Below, piece after piece: positions 50,761 to 64,000 of a stretch of DNA of 64,000 nt. Under the pieces are notes generated by a model. It searched no databases. It was given only the letters and a program-made list of their open reading frames with translations, and was not told the DNA's origin. How positions within the stretch are numbered: the stretch's first letter is position 1; each line of letters begins with the position of its first letter. This DNA comes from Sapria himalayana (lineage: Eukaryota > Streptophyta > Magnoliopsida > Malpighiales > Rafflesiaceae), in assembly GCA_029783825.1 (NCBI GenBank), contig JAREIK010000755.1, positions 1 through 64,000 of the forward strand. Direction: 5' to 3'. The translations under genes and the position numbers were made by a program.

Positions 50761-52480
50761 GATGGACAATTAGACAGATAAATAGATATACAGATATACA
50801 AATAGAAAGATAGATAGATAGAAAAATAAATAGATATACATATATTACGATAGATAAATATAACAAAGATAGAATGGCTAATAGATATATAAATAGTGTG
50901 ATAACAAGATAGATACAAAGATAGTTAGATAGATAGATCGACAATTAGATCGACAAATATATAAATAAACATATAGATTTATTGATAGATAGATAGATAG
51001 ACAAATAGATAGATAGGTAGATCGGCAGATAGAGAGATGGTTAGATAAATAGATAAGCATATATATAGGTAGTCTGACATATATATAGATAAATAGATAG
51101 ATTATAAAATAGATAGATAGATAGATATATAGATAGGCTAATAGACACATATAAAGAAAAAGAGATGGATAGATAGACCGACAAACACATAGATATATAT
51201 ATATATATATTTGGGCAGAAACGTAGATAGATAGAAAGACAAATATATAGATAGATAGAAACAAAGATAAGTAGAAACAAATATAGTCAGATAGCCATAA
51301 ACATAGATAAGCAAATAAATAAAGGGACAAATAGATAGATAAACAAATAGATAGATATACAGAAAAATACATATAATGATATATAGATAGATAGACAAAT
51401 AGCTAGATAGTTAGATAGATTGATTGACACATTGATAGATAGATAGATATAAAGATAGATAGATAGATACACAGATACATATATACATAATTAGAGATAT
51501 AGAACTATAGATAGATATATAGATAGGTAAATAGAATAATAAAAATATAAATAAATTGATAGACAGATAGACAAATAGAAAGATAGACAAAGAGATAGAT
51601 AGAGAGACTCTTAAATTGATAGACATATAAATAGATAGATAGATATAAAGATAGACATATAGATAGATATGTAGAAAGATAAATAGACAAATAGAAAGAT
51701 AGAAACATATATAGATAGGCATATAGGCAAATAGATATATAGATAGATAAATAGATAGATTGATAGATTTACATATAGATAGATAAATATTCAGATAGGT
51801 AGGTAGGTAGGTAGATAGATAGAAAAATAGATAGATAGACAAATAGATAGATAGATAGTCAGAAAGATAGATAGACAAATAGAAAGACAGATAGATGGAT
51901 AGATATATAGATAGACAGAAAAAAAAGATTGATTATTAGAATGATAAATAAATAAATTTATAGGTAGATAGACAGATAGATATATTGATAGATAGACAAA
52001 TAATGAGATAGACACATAGAAATATAGATAAATAGTTAGTTATAGATATATATGATAGGCAAATACATAAATATATATGATTGAGAAATACATAGATTTA
52101 TAGTTTGATAGATTAATAGATAAAAAAAAAGATAGATAAATAGATATGCATATACACAAATAGGCAAATCGATAAAAAGATAGATAAATAAATAGATAGC
52201 TAGTTAGACAAAGAAATAGATAGATAGACATAAAAATAGATTGATTGATTCATAGAAACAAAAATAGACATATACACGAATATATTGACAGATAGTCGAT
52301 AGATACACATATTGATAGCCAGATTGTTAAATAGATAGATAAACAGATAGAGAGGAAGACATTTTGATAGATTGATAGATTAAAAGATAGACATTTAGAT
52401 ATATAGATAGACAGATAGGCAGGTAGGCATATAGATAGATAAATAGATAGTCAAATGTATAGATAAACAACGATAAAAAA

Positions 52481-52525
<45 letters not shown>

Positions 52526-52931
52526 AAGATAAAAAAGGATATATAGATAGACATATATAAAGATAAATAGAAATATAGACAAACAAATAGACAAATAGAT
52601 AGATAGATAGATAGAGAGCTACATAGACAGACAGATAGATAGATACATTCATAATACATAGATAGACATATAAAAATTTATACAAATAGACAAATAGACA
52701 GATTGAGAGATATACAGATAGATATAAATCCAAATAGAAAGAAAGATTAATATATAGATAAATAGATACAAAGATAACTATATAAAATATAGATATTTTG
52801 AAAGAAAGAAAGATAGATAGATAGACATATATAAAGATATATAGATAAACAAAAGATAAATATACAGATAGAAAGATAAAAAGATAGATAGATTGACTGA
52901 TATAAGTATAGTCATATAGATAGATAAAGAT

Positions 52932-52962
<31 letters not shown>

Positions 52963-55900
52963 CACACACACAGAGACATATTGAGAGATTGATAAATATA
53001 TCAAAAGATAGATTTATAGATAGATAAATACATAGATAAGCATATATGTAGATAGACACATAGATAGATAGATAGGTAGTTAGTTAGTCATTTGGTAGAT
53101 AGATAAAAAGATAGATAGATAGAGCGATAGATAGATTATTAGACAAAAAGACAAAAAGACATATAAGAAGATAGGTAGATAATATGAAATATAGATAGAT
53201 AGATAGTCTTATACATAGATAGAAAGATAGACAGACAGATAGATAGATAGATAGAGGTACAAATAGACAAATAGTAACATAAATAGATATAGTGATAGAT
53301 ACACAAATAGATAGAAAGATAGATAGTCGAAAAGAATAATAGATAGAGAGATTGTTAGACTGATAGACAGACAGATATGTAGATAGATAGATATATAGAC
53401 TAATATACATATCGATAAATTGACAAATAGATAGAGAGATAGACAATCATAGCAAAAATATATAAAGATAGATATGTAAAAAGATATACATATAGATAGA
53501 TAGAAACTTAGTTAGATAGCCAGATGGACAATTAGATAGATAGAAATTTAGATAGATATATAGATAGATAGATAAATAGAAAGATAGATAAATAGTTGAC
53601 AAATATATTGACTAATAGATTGATAAATAAATAGATTGATTGAATGATAGACATAGAGACACATAGATAGACACTAAGATACACAAATAGATAGTCTAAT
53701 TGGCATATAAATAAATAGATAGAATGATAGAAAGATTGATAGACAAATATACTGTAATTGATAAACATATAGAAAGGTAGATAGATAGATAGATAGATAG
53801 AAAGAAAACATATAAATAAATAGATAAATAGATTGATAGATAGCTAGGTTGAAAGATAAATAGACAGAAAAAAGATAAATAGAAAGAAAGATAGATAGTT
53901 AAATAGGAAAGACAGATAGATAGATAGATTAATACATAGTTAAATTGTTAGACAGATAGATAGACAGATAGATAAATGGATAGATAAATAGATAGATAAA
54001 TACATTGATATATAGATTAATAGATTGATAGAAATACAATATATAGATAGACAAATAGACAAATAGACTGATAGAAAAATATATAGATAGACATATAGTT
54101 ATATACATAGATAGATAGACAGATATTGATATAGATAGATAGATAGATAGACATATCGATATATAAATAGTCAAATCATTAGATAGATAGATAGATAGAC
54201 AGATTGATAAATATATATATATATAGTCTGAGAGATAAATAGAGGGATATATAGACAAATAGATAGTTAGATACATACATACAAAAATAGACATATAAAT
54301 AGGTAAATAGATAGAGAAATTTATATATATATAGATAGAAAGATTGATTGATTGATAAACTTATAGACAAATAGATAGATAGATATAGAGAAAAACTAAT
54401 AGATAGAAAGATAGATAGACAGATAGATTGATAGATAGATAGATTGACAGCCATATTGAGACATAGTCATATTGATAGATAAACCAATAGACATATAGTC
54501 ATATAGATAGATAGAAAGTTATATATAATGATAGATAGATATATAGATAGATAAAATGATAGACATATAGACTAGTTTTTAGATTGACACATAGATAGAT
54601 AGATATATAGATAGATAGAGACACAAATAGATAGATAGATTGATTGACAGATAGACATATACACATTAAAATAGATAGATAGATAGACATATAGACAAAT
54701 AGATAGATTGATAGATATACAAATAGATAGATAGATAGACAGATAGTTAGATCGAAAGATAGACACATAAACATAAAGACACATTGATAGAAAGATAAAT
54801 CGATAGATAGACACATACAAAAATAGTTATATAGACATATAAATTGATTGAAAAATAAATATATATACTTATAGATAGATAGGATGAAAGACATATAGAT
54901 TGATAGATTGAATGATAGACTAAAAATAGATAGACAGATAGACACATAAACAAATAGATATATAGATAGATAGATAGATAGATAGTTAGTTAGATATATA
55001 ATTAGATAGTTAGACACATTGACTTATAGAATAATAAATAAAAAGATATTTATACATTAAGACAATAGATAGATTGATGTCTTGTTTAATATTTTAATTT
55101 AAAAGAATAGCAAGATACCATGCATTCTCAAAGCACACTGGCCATGCATGATAACTTATTTCGTGTATACATTTATAATAAGTAATTATTTCATCATTAT
55201 TTATTGGTCACATGAGTAATATGATAGATAATTTGATTAGTAATACAGTAAATCATTCTGCTTTTTAAAAAATGTGCATAAATTTTATATATCCAAAGTA
55301 GTAGATGTGTGGTGTGTGTGAAGTTGCTTATTTAGTACAGTCTATGTTTGCTTTACATGTACATTTTTTTTGTTTATAATTAATCATGTGTAAAAATATA
55401 CTTCGGTACACAAAAAACTTGCCAATTTATTTTTCACACATACAAAAAATTAGAAAATGGCAAGAGTAGCCTGAGGGTATAGGTGAACTATTTTTAGTTT
55501 AAATGTTGATGAAACCAAAAATAAGAGAGGCTAGCACAAATGCACCAACTAATTATGAGGATGATTTTGTTTTAAAAGTTGATGAAACTATGTTATATTT
55601 TTGTTTAAACCATGTAATTTTTGTATCAAAATTATTTTTGAACTATTTTTGGTTTTTGTTAATTATATCTTAACTTTTTGATTTCTGGCTTCCTGTTCAA
55701 CTTTCAGGCGCTCTCATAAAATTTAGTTTATAGGTAAAGATACATTATATCGTTTTGATGTTGTAAAGAATATGTGAGACTATATAAAAGAAAATAATTT
55801 ACATCTATGCCAACATTCATCATCTTCACCTCCCCCCGATGAGAATCTGTGGTGCTATTCTTCAATTTCAATTATTCATTAAAGGATCTATCAGATAGGT

Positions 55901-56755
55901 GGAGAATAATATGCGATGATAAGTTGAAAGAGCTACTCCAATACAAGTCTTTCACTAGATTTGCATTCTCAAAGCTTTTTTCTTCTCACTTCTTGAATAA
56001 TGAATAGTGAGCAAATTGTGGGCACATGATTTTTGCCTATGTGTAGCTAACAGGAGGAAATTTTTTTGGTGGCATCATTGTTCTTAATTCTAGTTTTGTT
56101 CTTTGTTTGGTTGACTAACCTAATCATGATTCTTTATAGGACATCTGATGTGCAAACATGGCATCAATTTTCGAAGATGACAACTTCAAGTATCACGTGT
56201 TCATATAGGTTTTGGTTTTTGATTTTGATTTTATTTTTGATTTTGATTTTTGTTTTTGTTTTTTGAAATGTTTCTACTGTGAAATGAAAGATTTTGTATT
56301 TGTGTTAATACTGTTTGAGCATTTAAATTGATGTAGTTTGAGCCTGCACTAAGAAGAGGAGAGCCAAATGTGACTAGAAGAAAGTTAGATTACATCCTTT
56401 AGTGCGAGCCAACACAAATTGATGCAACCAAAAAATCTATCAACCAAATTATAACCCACACACTAAATCATTTATTATTTTTTTTAAAAAGTTTTTCAGC
56501 ACTATATTTATTTTGCACACTACCATAACACACTACATGCATTCACTGCCCACACTACTTCACAAAGCATGCCACACAACATTCATATAACTACCCACTA
56601 CCTTTCAACACACGCATCCATTATGCACACTGTCACATGTCACATGCCACATTGCCACCTTATTTGTGTCACACTACATACACATTGATACTACTGCACA
56701 CATGCACGTGGTGCATTCCAGACTACCACAAGCACATAGCAGACTTCCAAGTAGT

Positions 56756-56907
56756 GCATGCCATACTGCCACATGATGTGTCACCATATTATTGCATGCT
56801 AGACTACCATATGATGTGTCACTCTATTATTGCATGCCAGACTGCCACATGATGTGTCACCCTATTTTTTCATGCTAGACTACCACTTGATGTGTCACCC
56901 TATTATT
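56756..56907. repeat. 38-bp minisatellite, four copies
   Basis: Four head-to-tail units of 38 bp follow the pattern GCATGCTAGACTACCATATG + ATGTGTCACTCTATTATT, with a few differences per unit. The upstream 56,520-56,755 is rich in related CACTAC, ATGCCACA and GCACAC words. Confidence 0.88.
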
Positions 56908-57014
56908 GCATGCCAAATGGGTTGTGTTGTGATGCAATTATTAGTCTCTAGTTTTCTTGATTATTAGTGCCTAGTTTTCTTACATATGGATATCATTGGG
57001 TTGTGTTGTGATGC

Positions 57015-57185
57015 GATGTGAATTACACTTTTAGGGATGAAAAAAAATTTCAAATATTTAGCAAGCTAGATGTTTGTACATTTTCTCTTAATATTTATGA
57101 TGAGAAAAATACTCTAAGCATTGTAACTGGTTCCTCTGCTCATTGTACACATGTTGCTGCTATTGCTGCTGCTTTCCATCCATAG
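57015..57185 (+). pseudogene. Possible coding relic, family not recognised
   Basis: A stop-free stretch of 56 codons on the + strand ends in TAG. It includes DEKKFQIFSKLDVCTFSLNI, DEKNTLSIVTGSSAHC and THVAAIAAAFHP. The balanced residue mix and alternating hydrophobic pattern look more like real protein than random AT-rich DNA, but I cannot name a family. A second open stretch downstream (to about 57,415) includes LSCTWGTNSIMQDWRLILG. No reliable start or splice site was identified. Chance is possible. Confidence 0.35.
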
Positions 57186-58525
57186 GTATCGTACTTGTCT
57201 ATTGCTGTTGGTTTATTCCATCATGGTGGTTTTATATTTTCATCTCTCTCTTTAAAGCTATTGCTCAATTGAGTTGCACCTGGGGCACAAATAGTATCAT
57301 GCAAGATTGGAGACTCATACTTGGGGTCAATGGAAATAAGGATAAGCTTGAAATGGGCCCTGATAGCTATAATGGAGTTCGAGTAAATTTTATTAGTCAT
57401 TCATATCTACTCTAGAAAAAGACATTCACATGGTGAAAACACTTACTTTTATGTAGCGTAAATGTGATTTCATGATAATGAGCTTTGGCGAGCCAACTTT
57501 ACATCTAGATTATTGTTGTTTTATTGATCTTATTAATGAAGTATGAGCTGTAGCTATTAACAATTGATTCACATGTTGTTCTACATTCTGTGTATCTAAA
57601 CCTATTTTTGTTTGCCCTGAATTATGAGTATGTGGTGAGCAAGCACCATGTATCCCCTGCCATGGCTGCTAGTGCACATTGTGTTATTGAGCCACATTCC
57701 AAAGGATTGGAATATACTTGCTAGATTAATTTTCATAGATATTAAACCTTGATGAAAGTTCCACTTTTTTCTTGTGTGAATTTTCTTGCTTTAAAAAAAT
57801 TACAATGATTAATTGGAGAACTTTGTTTTGGGCGTGTAAAGTTATGGCCCATCCTCCCTTGTTTTCTTTTGCAGCATTCTTGTTCTTTCTATTCATTATT
57901 TGGTTTTTCCTAGGGCACATGAATACATGCAACTTTCACGGAGCTAACCATCACTTTTGTATGAAATAAAGATAAACCAATATGGGAAATCAAGTTAGTG
58001 CCATCATTTACTTGTTAATTACCATGTGAAAGTGATCTGTTTATGTGAAAAAGGAGATTGAAAACAACTTTTAATCTACATAACCCAATTCCTTCTTATT
58101 TGCAATATGCTCACCATTATCATATACCATGGAACAAGGAAATTGGTGATGATTTGTGATCAAGTAAATATGATTAGGGTAGGTATGGCTAACTTTAATA
58201 ATGGAAATGGTTAAATATTTTGTACTACTATCCTTGGGTTTGTTTTTGGTCAAATGGGCTGGGCAACCTATAATGCAATTTTTAGCCACTACCTTCAACT
58301 GCAATAGTCTGGGAAGCTGTCTTATGTTCCACATGGATTAGGTCAGAACCAGTTGAATGAAGCAAATCAACTGAATCATCATCTTGCCCAAGGGCTGCCA
58401 CATAACCAGATTGTAAAATCTTGTAAAATTGCACTGGTTTTTAGTAGCTTTCAAATTTACTTGTATTGAAAGTTGGGTAAATTATAATGCAGTTTCGAAT
58501 AACTAGTAGAAATATCTAGAGGATT

Positions 58526-61512
58526 CTTGATAGATATTTAGATTGATAGGTAGATAGATATAAAGACAAACAAACAGACAAAAAGATAGATAGCTAAAAA
58601 ACACATAAATACATATATTGATAGATAGATTGATAGACAGATGGATAGACAGATAAATTGATTGATAAACAGATGGATAGATAGATAGATAGATAGATAG
58701 ATATAAAGATATATAGATAGATATACAGATAGACAGATTGATAGATAGATTGATAGACATATAGATAAATAGATAGATAAATAGATAGATAGAAATATAG
58801 ACATATAGATAGAGAGAGAGATAACCAAATAGATAGACAGTCAGACAAATAGATATATATATAGACAAATAGATATATAGACAGATAGATAGATAGATAG
58901 ACAGATAGATAGATAGACAGATAGATAGAAAGATAGATAAATAGTAAGATAGTTTGATATATAGATAGATAAATAGAGATATAGAGAGATAGATAAATAG
59001 AGATATAGAGAGATAGATAGATATATAGATATATAGATATATAGATATACAGATAGATAGATATCAATACAAATAGATAGCTAGATAGATAAATAGATAG
59101 ACTGACATATAGACAGACAGATAGATAGATAAACAGATTGATTGATTGATCGACAGACAAAAAAATAAACTAATAAATAGATAGATATATAGAAAGATTA
59201 TTAGATAGATTGAAAGATAGATAGAAATTTAGAGAGATAAAATAATTGAATGATAGATAGATTGATATGTAGATTGATAGAAAGATTAATAGATAGATTG
59301 ATAGATAGATTGATAGATAGATATATATAAAGATAGTTAAATATATAGATCGACAAATAGAAAAACATAAAGAAAGAAAGATAGATATATAGATAAATAA
59401 AGAGATAGAATGATAGATAGACATAAATAAATACAGATAGATACATATATTGATAGACAGATTGATTGACAGATATATAGCCAAACAAATAGATAGAAGG
59501 ATTGATGGATAGATCGATAGATAAAAAGATAGATAGATAGAAAGATAGATGGATAGATAAATAAACAGTTAGATAAATAGATAGATAGACACATGGATAG
59601 ATTGATAGACAAAATGATATATAGATAAATAGACAAATAGATAAATAGATAGGTAGACAGATTCATAGATAGATAGATAGATAGACTTAGAGATAGATAG
59701 ATAGATATATAGTTAGATAGACAGATAGATAGATATATAGAGAAATTGATAAAAAGACATAAAGATAAATAGATAGATAGATAGACAAATAGATAGAAAG
59801 ATAAATGGACACATAGATAGACAGAAAGATAGATATATAGATAGACAAATAGATAGAAAGATAGAAAGATAGATAGACAGATAGATAGATAAATAGATAG
59901 ATAGATAAATAGATAGACAGATAGATAGATAGATAGATAGATAGATAAAGACACATAGATACATAGATTGTAAGATAGATAGATAGATAGATATATAGAC
60001 AAAAAGATAGATAGGCAGACAGATAGAAAGAAAGATAAATAGATAGAAACATTGATAGAAAGATAAATAGAATTATAGATAGACAGATAGGCAGATAGAC
60101 AGATAGACAGGCAGACAAACATATAGATAAAATGATTGATTGATTGAAAGATAAATAAATCGATAGATAGATATATTAATACACAAATTGAAAGACAGAC
60201 AGACAGACAGACAAACAGATAGATAGATAGATAAAATGATTGTTGATTGATAGAATAATTCATAGATAGGTTGATAGACAAATTTATAGACAAAAATATA
60301 GATTTATTGATAAACTGATAGAAACATATATAGATAGATAAATAGATAAATAGACATATTAATAAATAGATAGATAAATAGATTGATAGACAACTAGATA
60401 GACAAATAGATCGAAAGATTATATGGCAATAGATAATTAGATCTAAAAATAGATAGACATATAGACAGATAGATAGACATGTATATAAACTGATAGATAA
60501 ATAGATAGATAGATAGAGAAATATATAGATAGATAGACAGATAGATAGATAGTTAGACAGATTGATTGATTGATAGATTGATAGACAAATTCATAGACAA
60601 ATTCATAGACAGATTGATAGTAAGATTTATAGACAGAAATATAGATAGATTAATAAACATTTAGATACACATATAGATAGATAGATAACTATATAGATTG
60701 ATAAATAGATAGATTGATTGATTGATAAACAACTAGATAGTAAAATAGATCGAAAGATTATAAGACAAAAGATAGATAGAGAGACATATAGATAGATATA
60801 TTGATATACTAATAAATAGACACGTAGATAGATTGATAGGTAGAAAAATTGATAGATTGATTGAGAGATAAATATACAAAAAGTTAGAGAGATAGAAAGA
60901 AAGAAGGAAAGATGATAGAGAAATAGATAGATCGATAGATAATTATACAAATAGATAAATAGATAGATAGACAAATAAATATATTAATTGATAAACAGAA
61001 TGATAGATAGATTGATAGACATATAGATAAATGATTTATAGACATTTATATAGACTTATAGATATACAAATAGATAGATAGATAGACATATTTATTGATA
61101 GATAGATAAATAAATATAAAAAAATACAAAAAGATAGATAGAAAGATAACTGATAGATCGACAAATAGATAGATAGATAAATAGGTAGAATGATAATTAG
61201 GTAGACAGTTAGATAGAAAGAAAGATAGATACACACATAAATAAATAGATAGATAGATACATAGATAGATTGATAAATTAAATAAAAGATAGATACATAA
61301 AAAGATAGATATATAGATAGATAAATAGAATGTTAGACAGATAGATAGTTAGATACATTGATAGATAGATATATAGATATAATTATATAAAAAAATATAG
61401 ATAGATAGAGAGATTGATAGACAAAAAGATAATTAGATAGATAGTCATATAGATTGATAAATAAATAGATTTATAGACTTATAGAAAGAAAGAAAGATAG
61501 AGAGAGAGAGAA

Positions 61513-61551
<39 letters not shown>

Positions 61552-62808
61552 GATTGCTTAATTGACAAATTGATAGACAAATTGATTGACAAATTCATAG
61601 ACAAATTCATAGATAGATTGATAGAAAGATTTATTGGCATAAATATAGATAGATTAATAAACATATGGATACACATATAGATAGAAAGATAGATATTCAA
61701 ATTGATAAATAGATAGATAGATAGATTGATTGATGACTAGATAGTCAAATAGATTGAATGATTATAAGACAAGAGATAGATAGATCGATAGATAGACTAA
61801 TAGATAGACACGTAGATAGACGAATAGATAGAAAAATAGATAGATAGATAAATATAAAAAAAGTTAGAGAGATAGAAAGAAAGAAGTAAAGATGATAGAT
61901 AGATATATAGATAGACAAATAGACAGATAAACAATTAGATAGACAGATAGTAGTTAGGAAAATATATACACAATTTGATTGAAGATTAATAGAAAGATTG
62001 ATATATATACATAGATAGATATATAGATAGACTGATAAATAGATAGATAAATAGATAGATATATAGACAGATAGATATACAGATAGATATACTTATAGAT
62101 ATAGATATAAATAGATAGATAGATTAATAAATTGATAGATAAATAGATGAATAGATAGATTAATAGAGAGAAAGACAGACAAAAAGACATATAGATAGAT
62201 AGATAGAATGATTGATTTATATAAAAAATAATAGAAATATTGATAGACAAATTTATAGATTAGTTGATAGATAGATTGATAGATATAAAACACAGATAGA
62301 TAGGCATATAGATAGACGAATTGATAGTCATATTGAAAGAAAAATAGATAGACAAATTGATCGAAAGATTATTAGACAGATATATAGATAGATAGATAGA
62401 CAGATATATAAATAGAAAAATAGATAGACTGATAGATACATATATATATATATAATTTATATATATATAGACAAAAAAATATATAGATTGATAGATAGTT
62501 AAATAGATAGATAAACAAACAGATAGATAGATAGATAGATATAAAGATAGACAAAAAAATTGATTATTTTATAGATAGAATTATAGAAAGATTGATAGAT
62601 AGATAGATAGATAGATGATATATAGACATTTAAATAGACTTATAGTTGATAGATAGATTGATTGATTGACAGATTTAAAGTCATATTGATAGACAAATAT
62701 ATAGATATATAAATAAATTGATAATTAGAATGATAGATAGATAAATATACAGATAGATAGATAAATATATAGAAAGATAAATAGATAGATAGATAAATAG
62801 ATAGGTAG

Positions 62809-62839
<31 letters not shown>

Positions 62840-63837
62840 GTCAAACAGACAGACATACAGACAAACAAATAGAAATAAATGCATACAGGCAAATTTATAG
62901 ACACACAAATATATATAGATAGATAGTATATAGGCAAATATATAGATAGTTTGATAGATAGATTTCAAGACAGATTAATATATTGATTTATAGTTAGATT
63001 TATAGATAGATTTATGGATAAATTGATAGATAGACAACAAATGAATAGACAGACAGACACATAGATAGATAAATAGATATAAAGATAGATAGATAAAATG
63101 ATTGATTGATTGATTGATATAGTTATATATACATAGAATCATAGACACTTAAATAGAGAGATAGAATGGCAGATTGATAGACAGATTGATTGATAGAATG
63201 TTAAACATATAGACTGATAGATAGATAGATAATTAAATATTTAGACATATAAATATATAGATAGATAGATAAATAAATAGATAGATCTATAGATTATTAG
63301 ACAGATAGACATATATATATATATTGATAGATAAATAGAAAGATTGATAGATAAATTGACAGAAAGATAGATTGATAGAAAGATAGATTGACATATTAAT
63401 ACACAGATAGATAGTTAAATAGATAGATAGACAGACATACAGATAGATAGATAGATAAAAAGATAGAAAAATATATAGATAGTTAGACGGATAGATAGAA
63501 AATTGGATAGTCATATTGATAATAAATCAATAGGCAAATAGTTCGACAAATAGATAGATAGATATGTTGATTGACAGGTAGATAAATAGATAGATAGACA
63601 AGTAGATAGACAGGCAGACAAATAGATATAAATAGATAGATAGAAATATACATAGAAAAATAGAAAGGCAAGAAGTTAGATCGATAATTTGATATACAAG
63701 TAGTTAGATAGATAGATAGACATATTAATAGACACATAGATAGAAAAATATATAGATAGATTGATAGATAAACAGAAAGTTATATTGATAGATATATAGA
63801 TGGATAGGGAGATATATAGATAGATAGACAGATAGAT

Positions 63838-63915
<78 letters not shown>

Positions 63916-64000
63916 AAATTGATAGAAAGAAAGATAGATAGATAGACAGATATATATAATACTACATATTTATTGTAGTATACACACACATATATACTGA
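58526..64000 (-). repeat. (TAGA/GATA)n satellite block to the window end
   Basis: Satellite without genes. A unit of about 1.0 kb is repeated: AAATTCATAGACAAATTCATAG at about 60,587 and 61,591, and AAAGTTAGAGAGATAGAAAG at 60,880 and 61,860. Weaker echoes lie at 60,260-60,425 and 62,235-62,375. (TA)n tracts lie at 61,515-61,549 and 63,839-63,911. Confidence 0.88.
63839..63911. repeat. (TA)n microsatellite, longest in the window
   Basis: About 36 uninterrupted TA copies. About 45 bp to the right a short inverted repeat, ATACTACA...TGTAGTAT, sits at 63,958-63,981. Confidence 0.92.

Larger units (their letters stand above)
40973..55077 (-). repeat. (TAGA/GATA)n satellite block, longest uninterrupted stretch
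   Basis: This is about 14.1 kb of degenerate satellite without any gene. Within it are (TA)n tracts (44,795-44,820; 49,408-49,447; 50,522-50,581), (CA)n tracts (50,709-50,740; 52,932-52,970), a pure (GAAA)n patch (48,482-48,510), short tandem duplications (45,975-46,075 repeated at 46,155-46,245; 50,164-50,265) and a strand-flipped patch at 45,840-45,930. Confidence 0.9.
55078..58525. other. Low-copy-looking island of unknown origin
   Basis: The satellite stops at about 55,078 and resumes at about 58,525. The DNA between has ordinary AT-rich plant composition. No terminal repeats or target duplication could be fixed at its edges. It contains a 38-bp minisatellite (56,756-56,907), a twice-repeated GGGTTGTGTTGTGATGC block (about 56,928 and 56,999), and the possible coding relic at 57,015-57,185. 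Other weak hints are a + strand stretch reading WRIICDDKLKELLQYKSFTR near 55,890-55,960 and one near 58,310-58,420 reading SYVPHGLGQNQLNEANQLNH. I recognise none of them. The island could be satellite-free host DNA or a transposon whose family I cannot name. Confidence 0.6.

Noticed and set aside
58071..58334. Minus-strand 87-codon frame in the right island
   Set aside because: No domain or family could be seen, and composition fits chance in AT-rich DNA. The + strand of the same place gives an equally plausible open stretch.
59337..60293. 318-codon minus-strand frame, the longest in the satellite
   Set aside because: The sequence is only SIYL-type repeat with no other signal. Length follows from the stop-free repeat strand.

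Overview
This window looks like nuclear DNA of a flowering plant. The evidence is a CACTA (En/Spm) element with terminal CACTACAACAAAA, a Ty1/copia retrotransposon with the plant initiator-Met tRNA primer site TGGTATCAGAGC, further CACTA-type subterminal repeats, an L1-type LINE ORF1 (DUF4283) relic, and captured gene pieces with plant splice signals. The species cannot be told from the sequence. No intact host gene, tRNA, rRNA or CRISPR array was found.

Most of the window (about 44 of 64 kb) is degenerate tetranucleotide satellite. It reads (TCTA)n on the + strand from 1 to about 12,975 and (TAGA/GATA)n from there to the right end, with short (TA)n, (CA)n and (GAAA)n tracts inside. The long SIYL-type reading frames in it are by-products of a repeat that has no stop codon on the TCTA strand; none is called as a gene. 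The satellite has higher-order structure. A unit of about 3.96-3.99 kb occurs twice at the left, and units of about 1.46-1.52 kb and 1.0 kb recur at 16.5-19.4 kb and 60.6-61.9 kb.

Five islands interrupt the satellite. (1) 5,414-10,766 is a complete-ended CACTA element with a 3-bp ATA target duplication. It has no visible transposase. On the minus strand it carries three exons of an RBM7-like RRM gene with matching splice phases, and part of a Ulp1-like (C48) protease gene. (2) 15,661-16,452 is a CACTA-type right end. (3) 22,995-31,647 is a composite: a CACTA-type left end, a decayed DPH5 exon, a second CACTA-type subterminal array, a LINE ORF1 relic, a tandemly duplicated unit of about 620 bp, a trinucleotide array split by a solo copia LTR, more CACTA-type repeats, and a GC-rich hAT-like end. 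(4) 35,715-40,972 is a nearly complete but decayed copia element on the minus strand; the solo LTR at 28,927-29,484 is its relative in opposite orientation. (5) 55,078-58,525 is low-copy-looking DNA with a 38-bp minisatellite and a possible coding relic.

Nothing here forms an operon or pathway. The history that can be read is one of satellite expansion by segmental duplication, followed by transposon insertions, some carrying host gene fragments, and then decay.
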